Source: Drosophila pseudoobscura
Lineage: Eukaryota > Arthropoda > Insecta > Diptera > Drosophilidae
Assembly (NCBI RefSeq): GCF_009870125.1
Contig: NC_046683.1
Coordinates: forward strand, 43,415,869 to 43,479,868
Reading direction: 5' to 3'
DNA length: 64,000 nt
Every line of letters begins with the position of its first letter. Within the stretch, counting starts at the first letter, position 1. Under the pieces are notes generated by a model. It was not told where the DNA came from. It made no database searches and saw nothing but the letters and a program-made list of their open reading frames with translations. Shown in pieces: positions 36,092 through 46,189 of the stretch. The translations under genes and the position numbers were made by a program.

Positions 36092-38856
36092 TCAATGCTC
36101 TCTTTTGTGCGGCGGCACATATACCTGCTGTTGCTGGGCCTGGCGATCGCTGCGGTAGCGCGAGTGCTGCTGCTGCTGATTGTGATGCTGGGGCTGGTGC
36201 TGCTCCTGCAGTGGCGGCGGCGGTGCACAATGCTGCACATTGCTCAGGGGCCTGTTCTGGGCATCCATGATGGGGAGAATGTCACCGTTGAGGACCTCCT
36301 CGTGGTTTCCATAGCCCATAAAGAAGACCACACAAGTTTTCTCCGTGACACCCGTTATCTCAGCCTCATAATACTGTCGGAATTGGGGAAGGGAAGGAAC
36401 AAATTTGCACAAATTAGTGGGGGTCGTCACCAAATATAGGAATTGTTTGAAACTTACGCGTCCATCATCCCAGTACTTGGCCATGCACAAATCGCCCTTC
36501 TGCCAGATCCACCCATCACCGGGCAACATTCCAAACTGCTGTGCTGCCGCTGCAGGAGTCACTGCCCTTGGCTGAGGATTGATGCCGGCATAGAGCGACG
36601 GTGGAGACGGCTGACTGGCCACTTGCAGAACATCTTTGACTGTCTTCGACCCCGCTGCTCCAGCTGAAGGAGCCGAAGCAGCCGGAGCAGCTGAAACAGC
36701 CGTGGCTCCTGTGCCCTGACTCTTTAGCAGGCTCATTGCGAACTCGTTCGTCTCCTTGCTCTGGAAACCCATTATCTTGCTGGGATCATATGTATAGCCG
36801 TTGGGCAATTGACTGTAGTTGGCAATTGATTGCTTGAATGGATTATAATGGGGTTGATGGTTCTGATGCTGCTGTCTCTGAGTCTGCGGTGCCTTTTCCG
36901 ACTTCTGCGAGGGCTGTGAAGACTGTGCTGTCTGTGGAGGATCCGTTGACTGGCGGTTTGACTGCCCCTGGCCTCGCTGACGGCGCGGCTGACTCTCTCG
37001 CTTCGGGGCACTCACTTTAAGATTTGCAGTATCCTCGGTGACTTTGTTCAGGCGCGCATTGAAGTCATCGCCCGAATTGTTCTGCTGCTTAGGATCTGGC
37101 TTGGCTGCTCCTGCTCCGGTTCCGGCTCCAACTCCCGAACTGCTTGCCTGCTGCGGCCGGCGTCTGTTGCCAGTGCCATTCTCAACACGGACTGAGCCGC
37201 CGCCGCCTCCTCCTCCTCCGCGACGCTCGCTACCGCGCCTGTTGGCCGATTGGTCCTTGGCATTCGAAATCGAAGCCTCGTGCTCAGTTTTTAACTCTGA
37301 ATTGCTTTTAATTGGCGGATTTTCTGGGCCATTACGATTGGAATTTTTGATTGGAGCCGATTCTGGCTTGTTGCGCGCACTGCCGCGCTCATTGAATGCA
37401 CCTCCACGATCCCGCGGTGGACGCTCGTCTCTAGGAGGGCGCTCCTCCCGACGTGGACGCTCATCTCGTGGTGGCCGCTCTTCTCTGGGCGGACGTTCAT
37501 CTCGACCACCGCCTCGATTACGGGCTCCGCCACGCCCTGGGCCAGAGTAACCGCCACGATTGGCGGCAAAGCTGCTCGAGACATTGTTCTCGAAGCGAGA
37601 ACGATCTGAAAATTTGTTAGCCGATGAAGATTCCCCAAATCGAGGGCCATATTGCTTAAATACTGAACTGTTGGCAGTGGATGCGACAGCGGAGGCGGAT
37701 TCGGTGGCAGTGGCGGTGACGCTTGTTCCTGCATCCGTTGCGGGCAGTTTGGTGGTGAGAAAATCGAAGAGTGTGGCATTGGCTGCTGGCTTGGGTGCCT
37801 CGGCTTCATCCTTGCTGCTGGCACCTCGTTTGCCCTCTCTGCCGTGCCGATCACTGCGGCCGGGCCGCACATCCATTTCGATGGGCCCGCCGCCGGATTC
37901 TTTGCGGCGCTTGAGGTTGAACAGAGCCCGCTCCAGATTGTTGCGGGTGACGTGAAGAGCGCTTCTGGCCTCCTCCTCGGAGAACCCCTTGTCAAGAATC
38001 TTCTTGATATTGTGGTCCACGATGTTCTGGCCGCCTCCACCAAAAACCTTCTTGCCACCGGCTTTGGTGGCCACGGCAATGGCCTCGTTGCGCATGGCAT
38101 TAAACTCGTCGTTCTCTCTGGCTGGCTTATCCTTGTCGGCCAAGGCGTGGCTCCTGAAGTTGCGGTCGGCCGTCGAGTCGAATTTCTTGCCAAAGGCCAC
38201 CCAGGGGGGCGGCACAGACGTCCCGTTCAACGGGCGCCCGCTGCGGGCATATTTGAGCATGGTGCGGGCCAGATCCCACTTCTCGTACATTGCATCAACG
38301 CGACCGCCCAGCAGTTGCAGCTCGTTTGGGCGCAAAAGCAGGAATCCCTGCATTAGTTGCAGCTTCTCCGCCTTGAAGTAGATCTTTGAGCCTGGGGCCA
38401 CGTTCAGATTGAGCGCCGGCACCGACTCCAACTCCAGGCCCTGTATGCTATTCTGGCCATCGCTCAAGTCCAGTTGCAAGAGGCGTGGCGCCGCCTTTGA
38501 CTCTTCGTTGGATTTGGGGGCCGCGATATTGCGAACCCGCTGAACCTGCAGGACAATGCGGCCGGAGATAGGGGCATCCTCGCGCTTAACTGGCAGAGCT
38601 CCACCGCCAATATCGCGGATATCGCGCTGAAATCAATAAGAACAGCTATTAGACGCCTGCCAGCCGGTCCGCCCACTTACTCACGTTCAGTGCCTCATCA
38701 ATAATTTTGCGTGTGTCCTCACCCCCGACAGCGGCGGTCAGAGTCTTGATGCCCTCGTCCGTTAGGTGCCTGTGTGAGCTGTTAGTGGCAATCGATTTCG
38801 AGATGTTTATGCTTCACTTACCAGCCGCTTTCTCGCAATTTCCTGGCTAGTTCCAT
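36092..38856 (-). CDS. Tdrd3: Tdrd3: Tudor-domain partner of topoisomerase 3-beta
   Basis: Four exons on the minus strand: 38,856-38,822; 38,769-38,685; 38,626-36,458; 36,373-36,092. All have GT-AG introns and join to 856 residues. The N-terminus (MELARKLRESGWHLTDEGI, then an RMI1-like OB fold to about residue 170) should bind Top3-beta. A UBA domain (about 240-285, with NIKKILDKGFSEEEARSAL) follows. The middle is disordered and rich in RG plus five PPR(D/E)ER units. A Tudor domain (about 755-805, GDLCMAKYWDDGRYYEAEIT) should bind methylarginine. The tail ends VYVPPHKREH. In animals TDRD3 joins Top3-beta and FMRP on mRNA and at chromatin. The last intron is 84 bases long with no in-frame stop. 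The gene is tandem with NHP2, with about 0.5 kb between them. Confidence 0.94.
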
Positions 38857-39885
38857 TTTTTCATCAATACGTATTTTTTTGCAAGTTCCACAGCGAATTT
38901 TTCTAGCGATGGAAACTTAGTCAGATGTATACTCACTAGGGATGAGCCCAGCAAGCGGCCAGTATCGCGATATGGATATCGTGCCAAGTATATTAATCAA
39001 TGATTAATATTTATTCATCCAAAAAAAAATATACATGCTACATATGACAGTCGACATATGAGTGTTAAAGCGCAGAGCATATTGATAATAATTTAATGCT
39101 GAATATAATTTAATATAATTGACGAATGCGACATGTTTTGGCGATAGTTCCAAATACCACGACATGGCGCCAAGGTTGTTTGTTGTTTGAATATTTCAGT
39201 CAATGAGTTTAAGTTAGACTGAGATCTACAACGTATCAAGTTAATGGATGGGAACAGCAACCATACAATCAGTTAAAGTTGTAAATGTACTCAAGATTTA
39301 ATGAATCATGTCATTATGACATCTATCATGTTCTGAGTGCTGGTGAAAGCCTATGATATATTCCTTACCATAATTATAATCGGCTCAGAACCTATCGATA
39401 TTAGTAATAGTGGGCTTCAAATTGTAATAGCCGAAATACTGAATTTTTATTATCTTGGTTTTGCTTATTTTTTTAAGCGCGATTTAGTTCATACTCTAAT
39501 CAATATGTCAGCTATCGATATGAGCCAACAGCAATGCATCAAGATTAAGAAAATGGATCGTACCATTTTACTCTCCATTTCTGAAAATCTGATATATGTA
39601 AATGAATGCATCATAATCATGTGTAAAAAATCCATCACTGATGCCTGCTAAAGTTGTGCTGGTTTTTTAAAGCTGGTCAAATTATTTTCGAGGGGGCATG
39701 TACGGTCTTAAACCAAAAATTGGTGGATTACCAATTATGACGTAGAATTTGAAACAGAATTTTAGAAAATAATTTAAAACTATGAATTATTATATCTATT
39801 TTTAGACTGATGTTTAATTTTGAAGAATCGTTATTTAACTTCGCTTGAAAATATAATAGCCTTTTTAAAATGAACTACTTCCTAC
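38857..39885. other. Intergenic stretch, nothing coding supported
   Basis: AT-rich DNA between the Tdrd3 start and the small plus-strand gene. The first ~130 bases should include the Tdrd3 promoter (TATCGCGATATGGATATCG at about 38,963-38,981). An open frame at 39,337-39,651 has no recognisable likeness and no ATG in strong context, so I leave it out. Confidence 0.5.
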
Positions 39886-39893
39886 GACGATAG

Positions 39894-39947
39894 TATCGAT
39901 TTTTGGAATCCAAGCATTCCAATCTATTGATTGCGCCACTATCGATG
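39894..39947 (+). promoter_or_regulatory. DRE pair before the 83-aa gene
   Basis: TATCGAT at 39,894-39,900 and TATCGATG at 39,940-39,947, the latter followed by GTTTCACACCTCCAG. This is a typical DREF-type promoter arrangement about 180 bases before a leader-intron donor at 40,126. Confidence 0.5.
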
Positions 39948-40193
39948 GTTTCACACCTCCAGTGAAAGAAACCCGACGTCATCCGTTATTTGATCGAAAA
40001 GTCGTGTGGAGTGAATTTATCGTGTCTCTGATGCGCCTGAAATCAAAAAAGGAAATTTACAGAGAAAACGTTCATTCAAACGAGAAAAAACCTGTTGATT
40101 GTTATTAGAAGTCCATAAGCAGAAGGTTTGTACTGTAAATTATAGATTACGATACTATTTTATTTATACCTTTGGCTATTTCCCGCAGGAAAT

Positions 40194-40445
40194 ATGGACA
40201 AAACTTTTGATGGCTTATTGACCATTATGTCGAGTGAAATTGAGAATCAAGTCAATCAGCGCATATATCTGACCCAAAGAATGTTAGATGCTGTGACCAC
40301 CACAAGTCGTTCACTAGTGGTGGATCCGGAGGACTTGCAGCCACTACAACCCATGGCATTGGAGGACGGACAGGAGGAACCACAGGGTCAAGGGGAACCA
40401 AAGGGTCAAGAGAAGCAACAGGACCAAGAGGAGAAAATAAAATGA
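40194..40445 (+). CDS. Small protein of 83 aa, unknown function
   Basis: An ATG follows a splice acceptor (CCCGCAG ending at 40,188) by five bases. A leader intron from a donor at 40,126 (AGAAG/GTTTGT) is likely, and a DRE promoter lies upstream. Residues 1-45 (MDKTFDGLLTIMSSEIENQV and after) look helical, possibly a short coiled coil. From about residue 48 the protein is acidic and Gln-rich, with a repeat of Gln-Gly-Gln and Glu-Lys. The polyadenylation signal AATAAA (40,436-40,441) overlaps the end of the frame, so the mRNA would have a very short 3' UTR. No family recognised. Promoter, intron and signal together make a real gene likely. A retroelement begins 0.7 kb downstream. Confidence 0.6.
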   Translation: MDKTFDGLLTIMSSEIENQVNQRIYLTQRMLDAVTTTSRSLVVDPEDLQPLQPMALEDGQEEPQGQGEPKGQEKQQDQEEKIK

Positions 40446-41156
40446 AACATTTTTAAACAAGACAAAACGAACATTTAATACGTACTTTAAGACTCTCACC
40501 TGTTTTTGCGTATTTTGAATACAAAGAATTACATTTTTTTGAAGTCGAAATCGTATTTATTTTTGTATGCCAATATAAGCTGCTGCTGCTTACACTTCTG
40601 CAAATATAAGCATACGCAGTTGAAGAGGTCACGCTGACTGGCAATTGATGCTGACATGAATTTGTTATCCTAAACGTGCGGGTGTTTCCAGATTATTAAA
40701 ATGTTTAAATACATTGATGAGAAGTTTGATCCGCTAGTTTTTGCTGTTGCTAGTTGTGGATGTTTAGCACGATAAGCAGAACGGGGGCGAAAATATTCGA
40801 GAAATACAATCATAACCAAACTTTTAGACACCACCAGACGCCTACATACATATGCTTATTGAATAGCTCAATAACTCAAGCCAAGTGTAAATAGGGTATA
40901 AAAAAACCACGAAGGAACGAAAACCGAACAAATCATATTTTCGTACGATGGTTTTTGAAGTGCAAATCTGTTTAGTTAATCAACAAATAAATTATGGCTC
41001 TCGTGTGGTGCTTTTTTACACAAATGTATACATGCATGTATGTATGCATGTCTGTGTTAATAAACCGAATGGAGTATGCGTTTGTATAAGTATTCTGCGC
41101 GAAAACCCATTAAAAACACATGTCTTATGTTTTATTGTAGTTTTATTCTAATAAAC
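40446..41156. other. Flank between small gene and retroelement array
   Basis: No gene supported. A GGGTATAAAAAAACC TATA-like sequence lies at about 40,894-40,908, and a 67-codon frame follows (40,948-41,151) with ATGCATGT repeats but no family likeness. The array starts at 41,157 after CTAATAAAC. I could not define a target-site duplication. Confidence 0.45.
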
Positions 41157-41186
41157 TGTTATGATCCGCCTCTTTGCCACCCTGGC

Positions 41187-42182
41187 CTATCGTTTCCAGC
41201 GCGTGTGATCCTCACTAGCGTACGTCCTTATTGCTGCCAGTACTGTCTGGTTCACTCGTTCGGCCGCGTTCGCCTGCGGTTCATAGCTCCCCGACTTCAG
41301 GTGCGTTATGCTTCTCCTATCCAGGTATTGAGAGAATTCAGCTGATACAAATTGCTTTCCATTATCGGTGTGTACTATTTCAGGCACGCCAAACTGCGCG
41401 AAGACCTCGGCGTGCAAGAATCGGATCACGGCCGAAGACGTCGCCTTAGGCAAAGCCTTCAACCAGACATATCTGGAAATGTGATCGAGGACTATTAGTA
41501 TGACTACATTGCCACTTCGAGTCCTCGGATATGGGCCCAGGAAATCCAGGTACAGTTTTTGAATCGGCCTCTCCGTTCTGGTTTCGGCCCCCATGAGTGG
41601 ACGGTGAACCTGTGTTGAATGTTTTGTTTCTTTGCAGGTGTCACAATCAGCCACATATGCCTTCACCTGCACGGTCATCCGGGGCCAATAATAAAACTGT
41701 CGCAGCCGTCCCAGTGTCCTCGCGATTCCTCCATGCATTGCCACATCGCTGTCGAGAGCCTGTTGGATCAGTGTGCTCGTCAGGGCTTCCGGGATCCATA
41801 GCTTCCACGAAAACTCCTCTAATTCCGGCCGGCCAAATTGTGTGCGCTTAAACAGCAGTCCTTCCTCCACCTTCAGGTCTGGGAACTCATCCTCATCGCT
41901 CTGGACGGACTCGATTTTTCTTCGGTATTCTTCATCCTCGAAGGCTGTGGTGTCGAACTCCAGGAAGTCGATAGCGTCAACGTCAAAGGGACGTGACAGC
42001 ATATCGGCGATGATATTTTCCTTTCCTTTGCGGTGCTCGATTTCGAAGTCATAAGCCTGGAGAGCCAACGACCACCTGGCTAGCCTCCCATCCAGTGCTT
42101 TGCGTGATCTGTTATCACCGTGAATGGTATCAGTTCTACGTATGCACGGAACTTCTCTATGGCTCTTACCGCCGCCAGACAC
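41187..42182 (-). pseudogene. Integrase fragment, copy A
   Basis: Carries the end of RNase H, a zinc-binding-type region (YYWPRM ... CDTCKETKH) and the integrase core with its acidic residues: LDFLGP, VHTDNGKQF and NAAERVNQ. It stops at a TAG (41,187-41,189) 18 residues after the catalytic-Glu motif. The C-terminal part of integrase is missing and the element ends 30 bases later. The frame does not join the RNase H frame upstream. Confidence 0.85.
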
Positions 42183-43393
42183 TCCTTCTCTGGTACGCTA
42201 TAGTTGAGCTGTGCCCCTCTTAGCTTCGCCGAAAAGAAGGCGATCGGGTGCTCTGCTCCTTCATCATCCCTCTGGAAGAGAACTGCTCCAATCCCCACGT
42301 GACTCGCATCAAACTGGATAAAGAAGTGCTTCTTAAAGTCCGGGTGACGTAGCACGGGGGCGCTGGTAAGTGCTTTTTTGAGCTCATCGAACGATTTTCC
42401 TGCCTCCTCCGTCAGCTTAAATTGCCCTTTTCCTTTCAGACAGTCTGTCAGAAGAGCCGAGAGTGCCGAGAAATTTCGGATAAACCGCCGATACCAGCCA
42501 GCTGTACCCAAAAATCTCCGGATTTGTCTCAAGTTCCTTGGCATTGGTATTTGGGTGATCGCCTGTACTTTCTCCGGATCTGTCCTAAGTGCGCCGTCGC
42601 CTACGATGTACCTTAAATACTTTAAATAGCCGAATTTCGATTTTTTTCTTCCAATTGTCAGGTTTGCCTCCTTGAGACACTTGGCCACTTCCTCCAACAG
42701 GGGAAGCTCCTCAAACGTCCGGGAAATAACTAGTAGATCGTCTAAGTATACAAAGACATGGCTTCGGAGTCGTTGTGGAATTACTCGATCCATCGACCGA
42801 CACAGCCGGTGAGCTGCATTGCTCAACCCAAAGGGCATCGATTTAAATTGATAGAGTGGTCTGCCCGGCACCGTGAATGCTGTGTACGTCCGACTTTCAG
42901 GCTCCAGACGCAACATTTCGTCCACCTCGGCAAACAACAGCTCTTGCACCGCGGGAGATACCGGGAAGAATCGCTCCTTTACGGGTACGGCTCCCTCGAT
43001 TAATTGAATTTCGTGCCTTTCGAGCGTCGTTCTTCCCAAACCATGTGTGTCGAATGCCGTGAAGTTGTTCTTCACCTGGTCCAGACGTGTCTGCTGCGTG
43101 TGCGTCAACTCGTGCGGTTCCATTGGTCTACTCCTAGTCAGCACCTCAGCATCAATTTCGGCTAATTCCTTGTATCGTTCTAGGCCTACTATATGCGGAG
43201 CCAGACCAAACTTCCGCCAGAAATCGACCCCTAGGTACAGCGGTTGCTTCAGCGAGGGACACAGGAACAACTCCATAGTCTGCTTCTGGCCTCCATACGT
43301 CATTACCGTCGACACATGTCCCAGTATTTTATGAGGAGTGCCGCCCGCTGTATGTACTGAGAATTTCTTTATGTCTTGAAGTTTCAGCTCCAA
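42080..43393 (-). pseudogene. Reverse transcriptase and RNase H, copy A
   Basis: This frame starts within the protease region (no good ATG of its own) and covers the whole RT, including VFVYLDDLLVIS with its catalytic YLDD. It also covers the RNase H start (FIQFDASHVGIGAVLF) to TDHA, then leaves frame and stops. The next frame resumes in KALDGRLARWSLALQAYDF. The usual residues between these points are missing, so RNase H is broken at the same place as in copy B. Confidence 0.88.
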
Positions 43394-43401
43394 TTCTCCT
43401 A

Positions 43402-43863
43402 TCAGTTCCAGGCCACCAGTAGTGTATCCAGTAGTCCCATCAGCGTCCTCGGGCCCAACTTTACTCGTGCGAATGGCCTGTCATCCTGACGCATTGCCGA
43501 GTGGACTGCTGCACACACCTGGAGCCGCCTCCTCTTGCGCCCCTGAAACCTGTCCCGAGCCCGCTGTACTCTGACTGCTCCCGTTCGGATACTCTCATCG
43601 GCTTCGTCCCCCATTATCCGATTCCTGGCCTGTTCGTACTGCCGCTGTCTTTCCTTTATCGGCTTGCGCTCGGACCATCTAGCTTCGGGTAATACAGCTT
43701 GGTTAACCTTATATATGGTAGTGTAAATATTATTATTGCTACTTCTTTCCTTAGGGGTATCTAATTTAACGTTGGAGGGCCTATCTATTGGCTGCTTCGC
43801 GGCGACGTGGAACTCGACTCCTCCAATTGCGTCGTGCTCCTTTTCGCGTTTCCCGGCCGACAT
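43402..43863 (-). pseudogene. Gag-pol linker and protease fragment, copy A
   Basis: It is basic, with KERQRQYEQARNRI and RFQGRKRRRLQV, and ends in VKLGPRTLMGLLDT, the start of a retropepsin active-site region. The frame then changes and hits two stops within a few codons (43,402 region). The remaining protease residues lie in the RT frame. The Asp-Thr is kept but the following Gly is not in frame. Confidence 0.75.
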
Positions 43864-44467
43864 TTAGGGCATTTAGGGAGGATGACCCCGGCCAGCCCGC
43901 ACTTGTAGCAGAACAGGTTACGCACGGCCGACTCACACTCAAAATAGGTGTGACCCGGCTGAGCGCAATTCCAGCACCTCAGCTGAGTGCGATCGGCTCC
44001 GGGTTCCCTCGTCCTATGGACAGCATCCAATGCCTCGGTCTGTTCCTCCGGGTCGTGAGTGTTCGCATCCAATTCATGTACTTTGTGCTCTTCCCTGCGC
44101 CTACTACCCCCATGGTCTGGACCGCTCCTTGTCCTCGTCGCCAGCAGTTTCTCGGCGTCCGCACACTCTTCTCGCAGCTTCTGTAGATTTGGTATCTGCA
44201 TTGGATAAATAACCCTCGAAATTGCATCTTTATGATCTTTATTAGATCATAATCCGAGAACGGATTCAGCAATCTCGACCTCAACACCAACATCTCCTGG
44301 ATGTACTGGTCCGCCGACTCCCCGTGGCGTTGTCGGCGTTCCCTGAGCTCTTGCTCTCGCTCGAACTCTGTCCGACGAACTTGAAACTGGGACCGAGTCG
44401 TCGGCTGTGCTTCTGGGCTACGCCTTGTCTTTCCCGACCCTTTAAAATTCTCCGGGTCACTCATCAA
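43785..44467 (-). pseudogene. gag, internally deleted, copy A
   Basis: Two overlapping frames remain. The first (43,979-44,467) starts MSDPENFKGSGK and jumps across an in-frame loss of about 780 bases into FQVRRTEFEREQELRERRQR. The second (43,785-44,201) carries the zinc knuckles CWNCAQPGHTYFEC and CYKCGLAG. A roughly 13-base loss near 44,235 also shifts the frame relative to copy B. Confidence 0.75.
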
Positions 44468-45050
44468 CCAATTTTCCTAACGTACTCCTTTCCTTCGTCT
44501 ATTCCCTATTTACTTAACTATCTTGGTGATAAATAAATTGGATTGTTTATTATCTGACTACCCTACTCCACTAAACACCTAGTTCCTGGCTAATTAATCC
44601 TCAATACCTTCAATCGTAACGAAAAAACAAATAAATAAATAAGCGAATAATTAATTCAATGTTTAGATAACCAAATAAATAAATTTAAATACATAAATCG
44701 GTTAATTTAAATCAATAAATTGATAAATCTAAATATCTAAATTGATTCAATCAAATAAATAAGCACCTACATCTACAATTAATCGCCTAATTAAATACAA
44801 CACTAAATAACTAAATCCCCCAGAATCGGACAACGACGTTAATGCCTCTGGACATAACCCGGACCCCGACTCGACAGATCCTCCGGCACCTCTTCCTCTT
44901 TTCAGATCCGGACAGCGAGCTCCACGAGTCGGACAACGAGGCTGGACCACAACTCGGGACACACACTTCCTTCCCTTCTACCTCCGATACATAGCTACCA
45001 TGTCCATTTTCCTCACTTCCACTCCTCTCAGCGGCTACGACGGCTAGGAT
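44468..45050 (-). other. Leader of copy A with AAATAAAT repeats
   Basis: Untranslated leader, rich in AAATAAAT and ATAAATC units on the plus strand (44,620-44,770), then a GC-richer block that also occurs in copy B (49,640-49,926). Copy B has about 40 extra bases of ACCTGGTAAT-type repeats at 49,770-49,813. Confidence 0.6.
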
Positions 45051-45150
45051 TTATTCCCGGCTCGCGCACCGGCTGAGTTTCGATCTACCAGGGTTCCATT
45101 TTACACCGGGTCTTTAAGACTCGCGTTTAAAATCGATCCCTTCTATTACC

Positions 45151-45161
45151 ATTGGGCGCCA
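45151..45161 (-). other. Primer-binding-site-like sequence
   Basis: On the minus strand this reads TGGCGCCCAAT, the form of a retroelement primer-binding site. It directly follows the AACA end of copy B. It exists only for copy A. In copy B the matching region past 49,926 is absent. Confidence 0.5.
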
Positions 45162-45193
45162 TTTGTTATGATCCGCCTCTTTGCCACCCTGGC

Positions 45194-46189
45194 CTATCGT
45201 TCCCAGCGCGTGGGATCCTCACTAGCGTACGTCCTTTGTGCTGCCAGTACTGTCTGGTTCACTCGTTTGGCCGCGTTCGCCTGCGGTTCATAGCTCCCCG
45301 ACTTCAGGTGCGTTATGCTTCTCCTATCCAGGTATTGAGAGAATTCAGCTGATACAAATTGCTTTCCATTATCGGTGTGTACTATTTCAGGCACGCCAAA
45401 CTGCGCGAAGACCTCGGCGTGCAAGAATCGGATCACGGCCGAAGACGTCGCCTTAGGCAAAGCCTTCAACCAGACATATCTGGAAATGTGATCGAGGACT
45501 ATTAGTATGACTACATTGCCACTTCGAGTCCTCGGATATGGGCCCAGGAAATCCAGGTACAGTTTTTGAATCGGCCTCTCCGTTCTGGTTTCGGCCCCCA
45601 TGAGTGGACGGTGAACCTGTGTTGAATGTTTTGTTTCTTTGCAGGTGTCACAATCAGCCACATATGCCTTCACCTGCACGGTCATCCGGGGCCAATAATA
45701 AAACTGTCGCAGCCGTCCCAGTGTCCTCGCGATTCCTCCATGCATTGCCACATCGCTGTCGAGAGCCTGTTGGATCAGTGTGCTCGTCAGGGCTTCCGGG
45801 ATCCATAGCTTCCACGAAAACTCCTCTAATTCCGGCCGGCCAAATTGTGTGCGCTTAAACAGCAGTCCTTCCTCCACCTTCAGGTCTGGGAACTCATCCT
45901 CATCGCTCTGGACGGACTCGATTTTTCTTCGGTATTCTTCATCCTCGAAGGCTGTGGTGTCGAACTCCAGGAAGTCGATAGCGTCAACGTCAAAGGGACG
46001 TGACAGCATATCGGCGATGATATTTTCCTTTCCTTTGCGGTGCTCGATTTCGAAGTCATAAGCCTGGAGAGCCAACGACCACCTGGCTAGCCTCCCATCC
46101 AGTGCTTTGCGTGATCTGTTATCACCGTGAATGGTATCAGTTCTACGTATGCACGGAACTTCTCTATGGCTCTTACCGCCGCCAGACAC
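45194..46189 (-). pseudogene. Integrase fragment, copy B
   Basis: Same span and same terminal TAG as in copy A. The acidic triad position in NAA-x-RVNQ is Lys (codon 45,268-45,266, AAA) instead of Glu (GAA in copy A at 41,261). This single G-to-A change on the coding strand would abolish catalysis even without the truncation. Confidence 0.85.

Larger units (their letters stand above)
41157..45163 (-). mobile_element. Ty3/gypsy-type retroelement, defective copy A
   Basis: This minus-strand element of 4,007 bases carries, in element order: a primer-site-like sequence, an untranslated leader, gag, protease, reverse transcriptase, RNase H and a truncated integrase. It ends at the same terminus (TGTTATGATCC on the plus strand) as copy B. 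I see no full LTR on either side and no env-like frame. Gag has lost about 780 bases. Breaks shared with copy B are a frame change at the protease motif, one in RNase H and a TAG inside integrase. Outside the gag deletions and leader indels, the two copies differ at only a handful of bases, so the duplication is recent. Confidence 0.85.
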
